Of a stretch of 64,000 nucleotides of DNA, positions 25,835 through 35,639 are shown piece after piece. Both the position numbers and the translations under genes were made by a program. Under the pieces are notes generated by a model, which saw only the letters and a program-made list of their open reading frames with translations, searched no databases and was not told the DNA's origin. This DNA comes from Desulfuromonadaceae bacterium. GTDB taxonomy: Bacteria; Desulfobacterota; Desulfuromonadia; Geobacterales; Pseudopelobacteraceae. Positions within the stretch are counted from its first letter, which is position 1. Each line of letters starts with the position of its first letter. The stretch is taken from positions 155,212 through 219,211 of the forward strand of contig JAQTZV010000006.1 of the NCBI GenBank assembly GCA_028687585.1. Direction: 5' to 3'.

Positions 25835-27148
25835 CTATCGGCTTGTCTGGTTGCGTCCCCTGCTCTTGGCTTTGTAGAGCGCCTTGTCGGCCGCCTTCAT
25901 AACCTCAGCCGCACTATTGAGATCTTCACCGCTTTCAGCCACACCAATACTGACAGTTACCGAGGCATAGGCACCCTCTCCGCGACCGGCACGGCTGCCG
26001 CGGGCTCCTTTGCCCTGCTTCTGGCTCTTTGGCCGGTCTTCACTCCGTAAGGCCATGCGATATTCGGCAATCGTTTCGCGCAGCGCCTCCAGATGCGGCA
26101 GAGCTTCGTCTACCCGACAGCGGGAGAAGATGATGGTAAATTCTTCTCCGCCATAACGGTAGGCTTTGCCTCCTCCCCCAACGTCCATCATCTTTCGTGC
26201 GACCATCTTCAGCACCTGATCCCCCACATCATGTCCGTAGGTATCGTTGAACTGTTTGAAGTGATCAACATCAAGCATTGCTACCGTATAGTACCGCCCC
26301 AGGCCGTGAAGACTCTCGTTCAAAGAGCGACGTGACGGCATACCGGTCAGGTCATCGCGAAATGCCATGTTGTAGGAATCCCGCAGCACACTCATGGTAA
26401 GGATCAACGTGCCTGCGGTGGTGTAGGCAACATACATGTTGCGGGTTGTAATCCAGTTGCAGGCCATAAAAAATGCCGTCAACGCACCGAGCATACCACT
26501 GTCGATCGGAGTCTGACGTCGCAGTGCCAGCGCTGCAACGATCGCAAAGCTGAGAGCGCCTGCCATCAGAGCCGGTTGCGGGACCAGCAGGTTGTTAAGA
26601 AGTGGCCACTGGAGGTAACTCCGGGCAATATACGGCACAAGATCGAAAAAGTGCTGGCTGAAGAGCCAGAATACACCAAAAGCCTGAACGACAAGAAAGA
26701 CTAAGCGCATTCGGCCGACAGCGGAAAAGACACCACGCTCGCGCATGATTGTGAAGAGAACAGTATTCAGCGGTATCAGCAGAACAAAAGCCTGAAAAAA
26801 CGGATTGAGGGCAGGCTCGAACTGTTCAGTAGCTATGAGAGTCTGAGAACTCCAATAGAAGAGTACCAGCATGAGCAGAGCCATAAATGGGCGACCGCGA
26901 TGAAAATGAACGGACAAAAATAGTCCCATGGCGGTCACAAAATAGGGGGCAAGCATGACCAGATCTTGCCGGCCAGGTGACAGGTCAGGAATATGGGGAA
27001 TAAGAAACCAGGTTGCAATCAGGATTGCAGTGGGCACGAAAAAAATGGGGATTTTCTGTGTGAAGTGGGCAAACAAACGAGTACTTTCCTCATATGACGG
27101 TAAGTCGGTAACTGTGCTGGCATACACTGTAAGCTGCAAACCAGTCAA
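25835..27148 (-). CDS. Membrane-bound diguanylate cyclase (GGDEF)
   Basis: Up to 437 residues; the TTG at 27148 is the longest start and has no clear ribosome site, so the true start may lie slightly inside. About seven hydrophobic helices fill residues 30-250, then a GGDEF domain (about 265-435) with DDLTGMPSRRSL, MLDVDHFKQFNDTYGHDVGD and an active YGGEEF loop. It should make cyclic di-GMP. The inhibitory RxxD site normally nine residues before the loop is replaced by glycines. A basic Lys/Arg/Gly-rich insertion of about 20 residues precedes SVTVSIGVAES. Confidence 0.9.
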   Translation of the reverse strand: MTGLQLTVYASTVTDLPSYEESTRLFAHFTQKIPIFFVPTAILIATWFLIPHIPDLSPGRQDLVMLAPYFVTAMGLFLSVHFHRGRPFMALLMLVLFYWSSQTLIATEQFEPALNPFFQAFVLLIPLNTVLFTIMRERGVFSAVGRMRLVFLVVQAFGVFWLFSQHFFDLVPYIARSYLQWPLLNNLLVPQPALMAGALSFAIVAALALRRQTPIDSGMLGALTAFFMACNWITTRNMYVAYTTAGTLILTMSVLRDSYNMAFRDDLTGMPSRRSLNESLHGLGRYYTVAMLDVDHFKQFNDTYGHDVGDQVLKMVARKMMDVGGGGKAYRYGGEEFTIIFSRCRVDEALPHLEALRETIAEYRMALRSEDRPKSQKQGKGARGSRAGRGEGAYASVTVSIGVAESGEDLNSAAEVMKAADKALYKAKSRGRNQTSR

Positions 27149-27275
27149 CCATTTTCGGAAGCATGAAATTCCTTGCTCTTTTCAAAACATAACAGAAACC
27201 ATCAATAAACTTGACGGAGTGTTTGGTGGTGTGGTAAAAATGCGACAGTGATTTTACGGATACGGAGATTGCGCA

Positions 27276-27671
27276 ATGATACAATTTAAAAAACTGATTA
27301 CCGTTATGACGCTGTTTTCCCTGTTGTCGACCGCTTCTTATGCGTTTGCCGATGATAATACGATCAGAGAAGTTTTCACAGATGCGTTTTATGGCGCTGG
27401 AATCGGTGCGCTGATTGGTGGTGCATTGACTGTTTTTACAAAACACCCGTCTGATCATATAAAAAACAATCTATTATACGGCGCTGCAACAGGTGTTTTG
27501 GCCGGGACTGCTTACGGGTTGGCTAAATCAGCCCGTGCCTTTGCCGAGGTCGAAAACGGCCGTGTCAAAATCGCGATTCCGACAATCATTCCTGAGCTGC
27601 TTGTTTCGCCTTCATCGGGGCGAACGGCGGTTGCCTGGAAAGCAGATCTGATTCGCGGTACATTTAATTAG
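27276..27671 (+). CDS. Small exported glycine-zipper protein, unknown function
   Basis: 131 residues, no family recognised. A Sec signal peptide is clear (KKL start, hydrophobic core, cleavage at AFA-DD near residue 25). Residues about 38-52 (YGAGIGALIGGALTV) and 67-82 (YGAATGVLAGTAYGLA) form two glycine-rich hydrophobic stretches as in glycine-zipper proteins. It is divergent from the cyclase gene and followed by a terminator, so it is monocistronic. A membrane-associated periplasmic protein is likely. Confidence 0.7.
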   Translation: MIQFKKLITVMTLFSLLSTASYAFADDNTIREVFTDAFYGAGIGALIGGALTVFTKHPSDHIKNNLLYGAATGVLAGTAYGLAKSARAFAEVENGRVKIAIPTIIPELLVSPSSGRTAVAWKADLIRGTFN

Positions 27672-27700
27672 TTTTACACCAAATATCGATAATAATTTTA

Positions 27701-27730
27701 ACCCGCCGGAGAAATCCTGCGGGTTTTTTA
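27701..27730 (+). terminator. Intrinsic terminator
   Basis: ACCCGC (27701-27706) and GCGGGT (27719-27724) flank a 12-base loop and run into six T residues. It closes the small glycine-zipper gene. Confidence 0.75.
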
Positions 27731-27797
27731 TTTGCCCACACCGCAATAAATTGGGTATATACGTTCTGTATGCATTTAAACGTATGAGGAGATTGCA

Positions 27798-28112
27798 ATG
27801 TCAGAGTTTAAAAATGTCACCGTTATCAAGAAGGCCAATATCTTTTTTGACGGTCAAGTCACCAGCCGTTCGATATTTTTTGCCGATGGGAGCAAAAAAA
27901 CGCTTGGTGTCATGCAGCCGGGGGAATATGAATTTTCTACCGATTGTGTTGAGGATATGGAAATTCTTTCGGGAGAGCTGAAATGGCAGCTAAGGGGAGA
28001 AAACGAGTGGAAGAACGTAATGTGCGGCGAAACGTTTAATGTGCCGGCGCATAGCACGTTTATAATGAAGACGGCGGTTGTAACGGATTATTGTTGTGCT
28101 TTTGGCAAATGA
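27798..28112 (+). CDS. ppnP: Pyrimidine/purine nucleoside phosphorylase (DUF1255, YaiE)
   Basis: 104 residues, the size of the one-domain cupin PpnP. Motifs: FDGQVTSRSIFFADGSKKTLGVM, EYEFSTDCVEDMEI, and FNVPAHSTFIMKT. The family splits several nucleosides with phosphate into base and ribose-1-phosphate. TGAGGAG lies upstream of the ATG. The gluQ frame may overlap its end, depending on that gene's start. Confidence 0.92.
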   Translation: MSEFKNVTVIKKANIFFDGQVTSRSIFFADGSKKTLGVMQPGEYEFSTDCVEDMEILSGELKWQLRGENEWKNVMCGETFNVPAHSTFIMKTAVVTDYCCAFGK

Positions 28113-28125
28113 CAACTCGCTTTTC

Positions 28126-29055
28126 GTGAATAAAAAATTGGACTGTTGCACTGTCGGTCGTTTTGCACCATCTCCGACCGGAGCTCTTCATACCGGTTCT
28201 CTGGTTGCGGCGGTCGGTAGCTATCTTATGGCTAAACATCGTGGCGGTCGCTGGCTGTTGCGGCTTGATGATCTGGACGCTCCCCGTCAGGTGCCGGGGA
28301 TGGCTGAAGACATTATGCGGACACTGGAGTTGTTCGGGCTGCAATGGGATGGTGAAGTTACTCGTCAGAGCAGGCATGTGGAAGAGTATCAACGCTATTT
28401 TAAACTGCTGCAACATGCCGGGGTGGTGTATCCGTGCGGCTGTTCACGTAAGGAAATTGCCCGTAGTACTTCAGCGCCGCATATTGGAGACGAGGGTATT
28501 CCCTATCCCGGCACCTGCCGGGTCGGGATAAAAACTGCTTTGGCCATACGTTCCTGGAGGGTACAAGTGCCGGAGGAGGAGATCTGCTTTTCTGACCTGC
28601 GCATGGGGTGTATCAGCCAGGTACTGCCAGTTTCATGCGGTGATTTTGTTGTAAGACGCGGCGATGGCGAGTTTGCCTATCAACTGGCGGTAGTGGTGGA
28701 TGATTATCTGTCCGGGGTAAACCAGGTTGTACGGGGTGAGGATCTGCTTTCCTCAACACCTCGCCAGATATATCTGCAGCGACTGCTCGGCTTTCCTCAG
28801 CCGAACTATTGTCACCTGCCTCTAGTAACCGGGCCAGATGGGGCAAAACTGAGTAAACGGGACAGTTTGCTTTCACCTCATGTGAGCACTGGCACTGGCA
28901 GAGAACAGGTATTGCTTCTCGCCGTACTTCGTTTTCTCGGTCTGAATCCCCCCCAAGAACTTACCGGGGCCGCATGCCATGCAATCCTCCAGTGGGGAGT
29001 TATTCATTTTACGGCACTCCAGCTACCTGTCCAAGGAGGCACAATAACTATCTGA
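28126..29055 (+). CDS. gluQ: Glutamyl-Q tRNA(Asp) synthetase
   Basis: About 309 residues from the GTG at 28126; a GTG at 28096 overlapping ppnP is equally open, and neither has a good ribosome site. The truncated GluRS core carries RFAPSPTGALHTGSL (HIGH region) and AKLSKRD (KMSKS-like). A CGC...YPGTC zinc-knuckle pattern is present. There is no anticodon-binding domain. The enzyme activates glutamate and attaches it to queuosine-34 of tRNA(Asp). Confidence 0.9.
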   Translation: MNKKLDCCTVGRFAPSPTGALHTGSLVAAVGSYLMAKHRGGRWLLRLDDLDAPRQVPGMAEDIMRTLELFGLQWDGEVTRQSRHVEEYQRYFKLLQHAGVVYPCGCSRKEIARSTSAPHIGDEGIPYPGTCRVGIKTALAIRSWRVQVPEEEICFSDLRMGCISQVLPVSCGDFVVRRGDGEFAYQLAVVVDDYLSGVNQVVRGEDLLSSTPRQIYLQRLLGFPQPNYCHLPLVTGPDGAKLSKRDSLLSPHVSTGTGREQVLLLAVLRFLGLNPPQELTGAACHAILQWGVIHFTALQLPVQGGTITI

Positions 29056-29186
29056 CAGATCAAAACCAGCTAGACCGGGCTTACCATAAAACCTTGATTA
29101 TACGATAGTTGCATGCTATTTGTAACAACGGGACATGCGGAACTAAAGCGCAGATTTGCGCTGCAAATAAGCTCAAGGGGGACGAA

Positions 29187-30164
29187 ATGGAAAAGCAGAA
29201 AGTTCATTACAGTGAATTGGGTTTGTCCAACACGAAAGAGATGTTCAGCAAGGCGATGGCCGGTAAATATGCGGTTCCTGCCTACAATTTCAATAATCTC
29301 GAGCAGCTTCAGGCTATTGTGACCGCCTGTATCGAAACAAATTCTCCGGTAATCATTCAGGTTTCCAAGGGTGCGCGCAGTTATGCAAACGAAACGATGC
29401 TCCGCTTCATGGCAATGGGTGCGGTTCAGATGGCGCGTGAAGCAGGCTCCAATATACCGATCTGTCTGCACCTTGATCACGGTGACACATTTGAACTGTG
29501 CAAATCGTGCATCGATAGCGGTTTTTCATCTGTTATGATTGACGGATCACATTTACCATTCGAAGAAAACGTGGCTCTTGCCAAAAAAGTAGTCGAATAT
29601 GCCCATCAGTTTGATGTGACGGTTGAAGCGGAGTTGGGCGTTCTGGCCGGGATCGAGGATGAGGTTTCTGCCGAACATTCCTCCTATACAAAACCGGAAG
29701 AGGTTGAAGAGTTTGTCAAAAAGAGCGGTGTTGATTCGTTGGCGATCTCAATCGGAACCAGTCACGGAGCATTTAAATTTAAAGCCGGTCAGCCGGTTCC
29801 TCCGCTGCGGTTCGATATTCTGGATGAGTGTGAAAAGCGCATTCCCGGTTTTCCGATAGTGCTTCATGGCGCCTCATCGGTGGTTCAGGAGTATGTCGAG
29901 CTAATCAACAAATATGGTGGCAACCTGGCAGGAGCGGTTGGTATTTCCGAAGATCAGTTGCGTCGGGCCGCAGCGAGTGCCGTCTGCAAGATAAATATCG
30001 ATTCCGATGGCAGATTGGCGGTGACCGCCAGAATTCGTGAATATTTTGCCAAGGACCCGAAAGAATTCGATCCGCGTAAATATCTGGGTGAAGCTCGTAA
30101 AGAGCTGGTAAAACTGGTAAAGCACAAAAACGAAGCTGTTCTTGGGTCTGCAGGAAAAGCCTGA
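29187..30164 (+). CDS. fba: Class II fructose-bisphosphate aldolase
   Basis: 325 residues from the ATG at 29187 (AAGGGGGA upstream); the frame is open further up to 29109 without a site. Zinc-ligand motifs are LHLDHGDTFE (first His and the catalytic Asp), then GTSHGAFKF and VLHGASSV for the other histidines. EAELGVLAGIEDEV is typical of the class. It cleaves fructose-1,6-bisphosphate or runs in the gluconeogenic direction, the likely one in an acetate-using organism. Confidence 0.94.
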   Translation: MEKQKVHYSELGLSNTKEMFSKAMAGKYAVPAYNFNNLEQLQAIVTACIETNSPVIIQVSKGARSYANETMLRFMAMGAVQMAREAGSNIPICLHLDHGDTFELCKSCIDSGFSSVMIDGSHLPFEENVALAKKVVEYAHQFDVTVEAELGVLAGIEDEVSAEHSSYTKPEEVEEFVKKSGVDSLAISIGTSHGAFKFKAGQPVPPLRFDILDECEKRIPGFPIVLHGASSVVQEYVELINKYGGNLAGAVGISEDQLRRAAASAVCKINIDSDGRLAVTARIREYFAKDPKEFDPRKYLGEARKELVKLVKHKNEAVLGSAGKA

Positions 30165-30192
30165 TTTCGCACGTCACGGCAGGGGAGGATAT

Positions 30193-30567
30193 ATGAGAAC
30201 TCGAAAGTTTTCTCGCGTACATTTTAATGTCGGAGCGACCATCAGGACCGCTGATCGGCAGTTTCAGGGCGCGGTGGAAAATCTCAGCATGACCGGTATG
30301 TTTCTGGTAACCAGTGAGCAACTTGCTGAGGGAGATCTGGTTGATATAACTATTGTTCTTTCCGGTATTCTTCCCGAGATATCCGTGGGTTTTAACGGGA
30401 TTGTTACGCGGGTAACAGCGGATGGCGTTGGCTTTACCTTCGATAAAATGGATCTCGATTCCTATATGCATCTTAAAAATATAATCGCCTATAATATTGA
30501 TGATGTTGACAAGGTTATGGAAGAGATCGGCCATGCCATTGATGAAAAACTCGCATCAGAGCAATAA
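30193..30567 (+). CDS. PilZ-domain protein
   Basis: 124 residues from the ATG at 30193 with GGGGAGG upstream. The c-di-GMP motif is present as the basic N-terminal RxxxR-like MRTRKFSRVHF, with the D/NxSxxG motif as ENLSMTGMFL near residue 36. A C-terminal helix follows the barrel. It is a likely cyclic di-GMP receptor; the partner may be the chemoreceptor gene that starts 27 bases downstream. Confidence 0.85.
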   Translation: MRTRKFSRVHFNVGATIRTADRQFQGAVENLSMTGMFLVTSEQLAEGDLVDITIVLSGILPEISVGFNGIVTRVTADGVGFTFDKMDLDSYMHLKNIIAYNIDDVDKVMEEIGHAIDEKLASEQ

Positions 30568-30594
30568 TGATCATACCCGCTTGAGGAAGACACT

Positions 30595-32571
30595 ATGAAA
30601 AGGCATTCAATTCTGTTTTCTGTCGGTGGATTTCTGCTTGGCATTTTTGCTCCTGTCGGTTGGGCTTTGATCAGAGCAGTATGCTTTTTTGAATCCAACC
30701 GGGGGGTTGCTGAGCAAATTATTCACGATATTGTCAAAGACAGTGAACATTTTGCTCTTTACAATTACATGGGTGGCGGCACAGCCATTGTCTTGGCGGT
30801 TCTCGGCTATCTGATCGGTAAAAATGGTGATGAACTGAAAGAACGGGCTGTGGAGCTCAGCGTCCTTCATCGGGAAGTTAACGAGCAGAAGGAAATATTT
30901 GAAAATCGCTACAAAGTTCTTGATAGGAACATCAAAAATTTTCATCAGATCAGTAGTAAAATTCAGAAATCACTCAACGTTGATGAAGTATTGTTCCTCT
31001 GTGCCGAGGGGTTGCATAATGTTCTCGGGTATGAACGGGTCAATATTCTAATGGCGGAAGGTGGCCAGCGCCTCCGTTTTTTAGCCGCTATCGGCACAGA
31101 GGGTTTTAACCCGTCTGACGTCGTTTTGCCGATTGATTCGAGCATCGGTGTCATTGCCAAATGTTTTCAAGAACGCAAAGTTTTTCTGATCGATGACATC
31201 TCGCGCTATCCTGACGATTATCATGTATCACCGCCACACAACAACCTGTCGCCGTTGCGTTCAAAAAGCTTTATTCTCTGTCCGATAGTTGTAAAGAACA
31301 ATACGATCGGGATTTTTGGTATTGACAACAAGAACAGCCACCGTGCCCTTAATGATTCTGATGTCGATACCATTTTGCTCTTTGCGGATCAGGTCTCATC
31401 CGCCATAACCCGTATCAGTTTGTTGACTTCAATTGACACGCTGACATCAGAGATGGAAAGCTCATTCAAATTTCTGTTGGGAAGCCGTGACCAATATTCC
31501 AAAAACGTTAGTAATCTGCGTGATGGCGTTGATTCTGTAGCCGACGGGACATCAATTATTGCCTCTGCTTCTGAAAGTGTGATGGCATCGATTGAAGAAA
31601 CCAGCTCTGCTGTCACCCAAATTTCAGTTGCGATAGAACAGGTTACCCGAAATCTTGACCACCTGGCCGGGGTTGTCCACCAATCAGCATCTGCCATGGA
31701 GCAGGTCCACAGCACTATCGGCAACGTTGAGCAGAATGCGGCGATTTCTCATGAAGTTTCGCATCAGGTAAAAGAACGTGCTGAAGAAAGTCGGGCCGTC
31801 GTCACGGAAACAATACATGCTCTTGATGAAATAAAAATATCGGTTGACCTTTCATTTGATGCCATACAGCGGCTGGCTGAGAACAGCACCCGTATCGAAA
31901 ATATCGTCAGTGTCATTAATGATATCACCAAACGTACCAATCTACTGGCACTGAACGCATCCATTATTGCTGCTCAGGCGGGTGAATACGGAAAGAGTTT
32001 TGGTGTTGTGGCTGATGAAATCCGCAATCTGTCGCTTCAAACCGGTCATTCAACCGGCGAGATAACCTCCATCATCGAAAGGATCATGAGTGAGTCGAAA
32101 ACGGCCGCTCATAATATCGGAAAGACCAAGGATCTGGTGCATCGCGGTGTTAAGTTGGGGCAGACGACAGGGGAGTCACTAAAAGCAATCTTTGAAAGCT
32201 CAAATTGTTCTCTCGATATGACCAAGCAGATCAAGCAGGCAACTCAGGAGCAGGTGACCAGCGTTCAATTGGTAGCGAACTCAATGGAAGAGATCAGCTC
32301 AATGACCTCTCAAATTTTCATTGCATCAACCGATCAGTCAAAAGCCACAAAAAGTATTGCCCGTTCAATTGAAACGATCAAGGATATGACTCATGAAATG
32401 GTTAATTCAACGTCGCGTCAGGTTAATGATGGCAAACTGATTCGTCGTAATGTGGAATCGGTCAGTGGCATGGTTACTGAGTTGTTTGATAATATGGAGA
32501 TGCGCAGAGCACAGAGTGCAGAAGTTGTTAAAGAACTGGAACAGATGAAAAGTCTGACCTTTTCGAAATAA
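30595..32571 (+). CDS. Methyl-accepting chemotaxis-type transducer with GAF domain
   Basis: 658 residues. Two membrane helices (about 7-28 and 62-80) enclose a short periplasmic loop of about 35 residues. A coiled region and a GAF domain (about 120-270) follow, then the methyl-accepting signalling domain. Its hairpin tip reads NLLALNASIIAAQAGEYGKSFGVVADEIRNLSLQTG, close to but not identical with the canonical chemoreceptor tip. Sensing is probably cytoplasmic through GAF. Whether it acts on flagella, pili or another pathway cannot be told. Confidence 0.88.
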   Translation: MKRHSILFSVGGFLLGIFAPVGWALIRAVCFFESNRGVAEQIIHDIVKDSEHFALYNYMGGGTAIVLAVLGYLIGKNGDELKERAVELSVLHREVNEQKEIFENRYKVLDRNIKNFHQISSKIQKSLNVDEVLFLCAEGLHNVLGYERVNILMAEGGQRLRFLAAIGTEGFNPSDVVLPIDSSIGVIAKCFQERKVFLIDDISRYPDDYHVSPPHNNLSPLRSKSFILCPIVVKNNTIGIFGIDNKNSHRALNDSDVDTILLFADQVSSAITRISLLTSIDTLTSEMESSFKFLLGSRDQYSKNVSNLRDGVDSVADGTSIIASASESVMASIEETSSAVTQISVAIEQVTRNLDHLAGVVHQSASAMEQVHSTIGNVEQNAAISHEVSHQVKERAEESRAVVTETIHALDEIKISVDLSFDAIQRLAENSTRIENIVSVINDITKRTNLLALNASIIAAQAGEYGKSFGVVADEIRNLSLQTGHSTGEITSIIERIMSESKTAAHNIGKTKDLVHRGVKLGQTTGESLKAIFESSNCSLDMTKQIKQATQEQVTSVQLVANSMEEISSMTSQIFIASTDQSKATKSIARSIETIKDMTHEMVNSTSRQVNDGKLIRRNVESVSGMVTELFDNMEMRRAQSAEVVKELEQMKSLTFSK

Positions 32572-32597
32572 AGGGTTTTTTTGGAGACAGCAAAACT

Positions 32598-33398
32598 ATG
32601 AAAAAGAAAAAAACGATACCTGACATACTGAAGATGAAGCAGAGCGGACAACGTATTACGGTACTGACGGCCTATGATTATCCCTTTGCGCGACTAGTTG
32701 ATGACGGCGGGGTGGACATCATTCTGGTGGGGGATTCCGCTGGCGTTGTCGTCGCCGGTCATGACACGACGCTACCGGTTACTATGGAAGAGATGCTGTA
32801 TCACGTGCGGGCTGTCAAGCGTGCCGCCCCAAAGGCTCTTGTCGTTGCGGATATGCCCTTTATGTCTTATCAGACCGGCATTGAAGAGGCCTGTCGTAAT
32901 TGCGGTCGCATGATAAAGGAGGGTGGCGCTGAAGCGGTAAAGGTTGAAGGGGGCAGTAATATGGCCCACGTTATCCGGGCGGTTTCATCGATCGATATCC
33001 CGGTTATGGCACACATCGGTCTGACGCCACAATCAGTTCATCGCATGGGTGGTTACAAAGTTCAGGGGAGAAACGATCAGGCAGAACGGATCATGGATGA
33101 TGCCCTTGCAGTGCAGAACTCCGGGGCTTTTGCCGTGGTGCTGGAAGGGATACCGGCATCACTGGCGGCAGAAATCAGTGTCGAGTTGACAATTCCTACA
33201 ATCGGTATTGGCGCCGGTCCCTCATGTGATGGTCAGGTGCTGGTAATCCACGATATTCTTGGCCTTTGTGAAAAATATTCTCCCAAGTTTGTCAAACGCT
33301 ATGCAGACCTGGGGCCGGTTATCTCTGCTGCTGTCACGCAGTATGTTGCTGAGGTCAGAAACGGCGAGTTTCCAACAGAAGAACATTCTTTTTCCTGA
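32598..33398 (+). CDS. panB: 3-methyl-2-oxobutanoate hydroxymethyltransferase
   Basis: 266 residues, normal length. Conserved segments include [44 protein letters not shown] and [20 protein letters not shown]. It transfers a hydroxymethyl group from methylene-THF to 2-oxoisovalerate, the first step of pantothenate synthesis. panC follows after 7 bases. Confidence 0.96.
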   Translation: MKKKKTIPDILKMKQSGQRITVLTAYDYPFARLVDDGGVDIILVGDSAGVVVAGHDTTLPVTMEEMLYHVRAVKRAAPKALVVADMPFMSYQTGIEEACRNCGRMIKEGGAEAVKVEGGSNMAHVIRAVSSIDIPVMAHIGLTPQSVHRMGGYKVQGRNDQAERIMDDALAVQNSGAFAVVLEGIPASLAAEISVELTIPTIGIGAGPSCDGQVLVIHDILGLCEKYSPKFVKRYADLGPVISAAVTQYVAEVRNGEFPTEEHSFS

Positions 33399-33405
33399 GG
33401 ATCAG

Positions 33406-34257
33406 ATGAAGATTATCAACAGCATTGTTCATATGCAGGCACTCGCTATCGCTCCCGAACGGGATGGCAGAAAAATCGCTTTTGTCCCCACGATGGGCTT
33501 TTTGCATGAGGGACATGCCTCACTGCTTCGGGAAGGTCGCAAACGGGCAGATGTTCTGGTACTCTCGATTTTTGTCAACCCGATCCAGTTTGGCAAAAAT
33601 GAAGATCTCGATCGTTATCCAAAGGACATGGAGCGTGATTGCCAAATCGCTGAAGCGTGCGGGGTCGACATCGTCTTTATCCCGACGGCCGCGGAGATGT
33701 ATCCGTCGGGATTCCAAACAGGAGTCACCGTGAGGGAGATCTCTTTGCCGCTCTGTGGGGCAAGTCGTCCGGGGCACTTTGACGGAGTAGCAACGGTCGT
33801 TGCAAAGTTATTTAATATTGTCCGTCCTGACCTGGCACTTTTTGGCACCAAGGATTATCAGCAGTTGGCCGTTATCCGCCGAATGACCGCAGATTTGAAC
33901 ATGCCGGTTGAGATTGTCGGGATGCCTATTGTGCGTGAAGCGGATGGTGTGGCGATGAGTTCGCGCAATGCCTATCTGTCACCGCATGAGCGGCAGAGTG
34001 CACTCTGTTTGATTCAGGCACTCAGGCGGGCACGTGAGCTTTTTGCCGGTGGGGAACGCTCAATTGCTGTACTAATGAAGGAAGCGCGAGCTGTTGTTAT
34101 GCAGGAAGCAGCTGCCGTTATTGATTATATTGAATTTCGTGATGGCGCAACTTTGCAGGAGTTGGACGTTGCCGACGACAGTACGTTGCTGGCATTGGCA
34201 GTTAAAATAGGACAGACCAGATTAATAGACAATACCGTTCTTGGAGAGGTGTTGTAA
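33406..34257 (+). CDS. panC: Pantothenate synthetase (pantoate-beta-alanine ligase)
   Basis: 283 residues from the ATG at 33406, with TGAGG upstream; the frame is open inside panB but without a site. Motifs: [15 protein letters not shown] (HIGH-like nucleotide motif), [34 protein letters not shown] and [10 protein letters not shown]. It joins pantoate and beta-alanine with ATP. It forms an operon with panB and ends at a strong terminator. Confidence 0.96.
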   Translation: MKIINSIVHMQALAIAPERDGRKIAFVPTMGFLHEGHASLLREGRKRADVLVLSIFVNPIQFGKNEDLDRYPKDMERDCQIAEACGVDIVFIPTAAEMYPSGFQTGVTVREISLPLCGASRPGHFDGVATVVAKLFNIVRPDLALFGTKDYQQLAVIRRMTADLNMPVEIVGMPIVREADGVAMSSRNAYLSPHERQSALCLIQALRRARELFAGGERSIAVLMKEARAVVMQEAAAVIDYIEFRDGATLQELDVADDSTLLALAVKIGQTRLIDNTVLGEVL

Positions 34258-34309
34258 TCATGCAGAGAATTATGTTGAAGAGCAGAATAGACCATGCCGC
34301 ATAAAATCA

Positions 34310-34346
34310 ATATGCCGGCGAAAAACATGGTTTTTCGCCGGCATAT
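34310..34346. terminator. Bidirectional terminator between panC and the ankyrin gene
   Basis: A 17-bp perfect inverted repeat (34310-34326 and 34330-34346) with a 3-base loop. The stem contains A5 on one arm and T5 on the other, so it can work for transcripts from both sides, and the flanking genes converge here. Confidence 0.85.
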
Positions 34347-34390
34347 GAGTAACTTTTCCCCCCGGTATCAGCGTTACATTACCCTTGATT

Positions 34391-34813
34391 TCAGGCGTTG
34401 CCCAGTTTGGCCCGTTCAGCTTTCTTAAGCAGCGCCGAAGCCAGCGGATGACTGTTATTCTCGGCATACAGGTTAGCGGTATTGCCCGCAGGAGTTTTTA
34501 TCGTTGGGTTTGCCCCGCCATCAAGTAGTGCCTGCACGGTCTGGTTGCACCCATAAATTGCCGCCAGCATCAGCGGAGTATGCCCTTCGCGGTCACGGGC
34601 ATCGGCATCAGCCCCATGTTCTATCAGCATTTTGACAATTTCAGTATGTCCGTTAGCTGCAGCATAATGAAGCGCAGTTTTGCCCTTGTCGCTCATTGTT
34701 GATATATCAGCGCCGCGATGCAGCAAATCCTTGACAAAGTCCTTGAGCCCCTCTTTGGATGCACTGATCAGTGGGGTGTGGCCATGACGGTCTTTTGCAT
34801 TTACGCTTTCCAT
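34391..34813 (-). CDS. Ankyrin-repeat protein
   Basis: 140 residues from the ATG at 34813, which has GGGAGGAG 7 bases upstream; a longer frame to 34915 would add a hydrophobic N-terminus but has no site. About four ankyrin repeats are visible: DRHGHTPLISASKEG, DKGKTALHYAAANGHTEIVKMLIEHGADA, DREGHTPLMLAAIYGCNQTVQALLDGGANP and PAGNTANLYAENNSHPLASALLKK. It is a cytoplasmic protein-binding module with unknown partner, standing alone between a terminator and engB. Confidence 0.85.
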   Translation of the reverse strand: MESVNAKDRHGHTPLISASKEGLKDFVKDLLHRGADISTMSDKGKTALHYAAANGHTEIVKMLIEHGADADARDREGHTPLMLAAIYGCNQTVQALLDGGANPTIKTPAGNTANLYAENNSHPLASALLKKAERAKLGNA

Positions 34814-35030
34814 GTTTGACTCCTCCCGTAAGTTTATGATCGGGCAGTGGTGCCCGTAACTCATTGCTGTAACAAAAACCACAAGAAAAAACCACGTTTC
34901 CCATATATCATACAATCACAATGAACACCACGGACTATTTGCAATATAACAAAAATGCCTGATAATAATTAAGCGCTTGAATCTACACCGTTCGGAACAC
35001 TATAATGACCGCCCCAAGGAGAATGTTTCA

Positions 35031-35639
35031 ATGAATGTAATTCAGGCTGAATTCATAAAAAGCGCTGCTAAACCAAAAGATTATCCACCTCCAGGGTTGC
35101 CGGAGGTCGCTTTTGTCGGGCGTTCGAACGTTGGCAAATCATCGCTGATCAATGTGCTGTCCGGTCGTAAAGGGCTGGTGAGAACCAGTTCAACCCCCGG
35201 TCGCACCCAGTTGATTAATTTTTTTGACATTAACAGCATCCTGACCCTGGTTGACCTACCCGGCTATGGGTACGCGAAAGCTCCTCCAGCGTTGCGCAAA
35301 CAGTGGGGGCCGATGATTGAATCGTACCTGTCAATTCGTGAGTCGCTAAAAGCGGTAGTGCTGATCCTCGATATCAGACGGGTACCGTCTGATGGCGACC
35401 TGCAGATGCTGCGCTGGTTGGAAATGTACAATATTCCGCCTATTTTAGTTGTGACCAAGTGCGACAAGCTCTCAAAAAATGAACAGGCCAAACAGAAGGG
35501 AATTATCGCTGCTGCAATTAAACGTGACAAAGGCATGATGCTTCCGTTTTCAGCTCTTTCAAAAGAGGGGCGCGACGGTATCTGGGGAGAAATACTCCGC
35601 GTTCTGGAAATTAACCCCAACGTGGAACACCAAGCATGA
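35031..35639 (+). CDS. engB: Ribosome biogenesis GTPase EngB (YihA/YsxC)
   Basis: 202 residues from the ATG at 35031 (AAGGAGA upstream). The G motifs are GRSNVGKSS (G1), DLPGYGYAK (G3) and TKCDKL (G4). It assists assembly of the large ribosomal subunit. Its stop overlaps the folE2 start by ATGA, starting a chain of four translationally coupled genes. Confidence 0.95.
   Translation: MNVIQAEFIKSAAKPKDYPPPGLPEVAFVGRSNVGKSSLINVLSGRKGLVRTSSTPGRTQLINFFDINSILTLVDLPGYGYAKAPPALRKQWGPMIESYLSIRESLKAVVLILDIRRVPSDGDLQMLRWLEMYNIPPILVVTKCDKLSKNEQAKQKGIIAAAIKRDKGMMLPFSALSKEGRDGIWGEILRVLEINPNVEHQA

Noticed and set aside
34391..34915. Membrane-anchored version of the ankyrin protein
   Set aside because: The extension has hydrophobic character but no ribosome site; GGGAGGAG favours the ATG at 34813.
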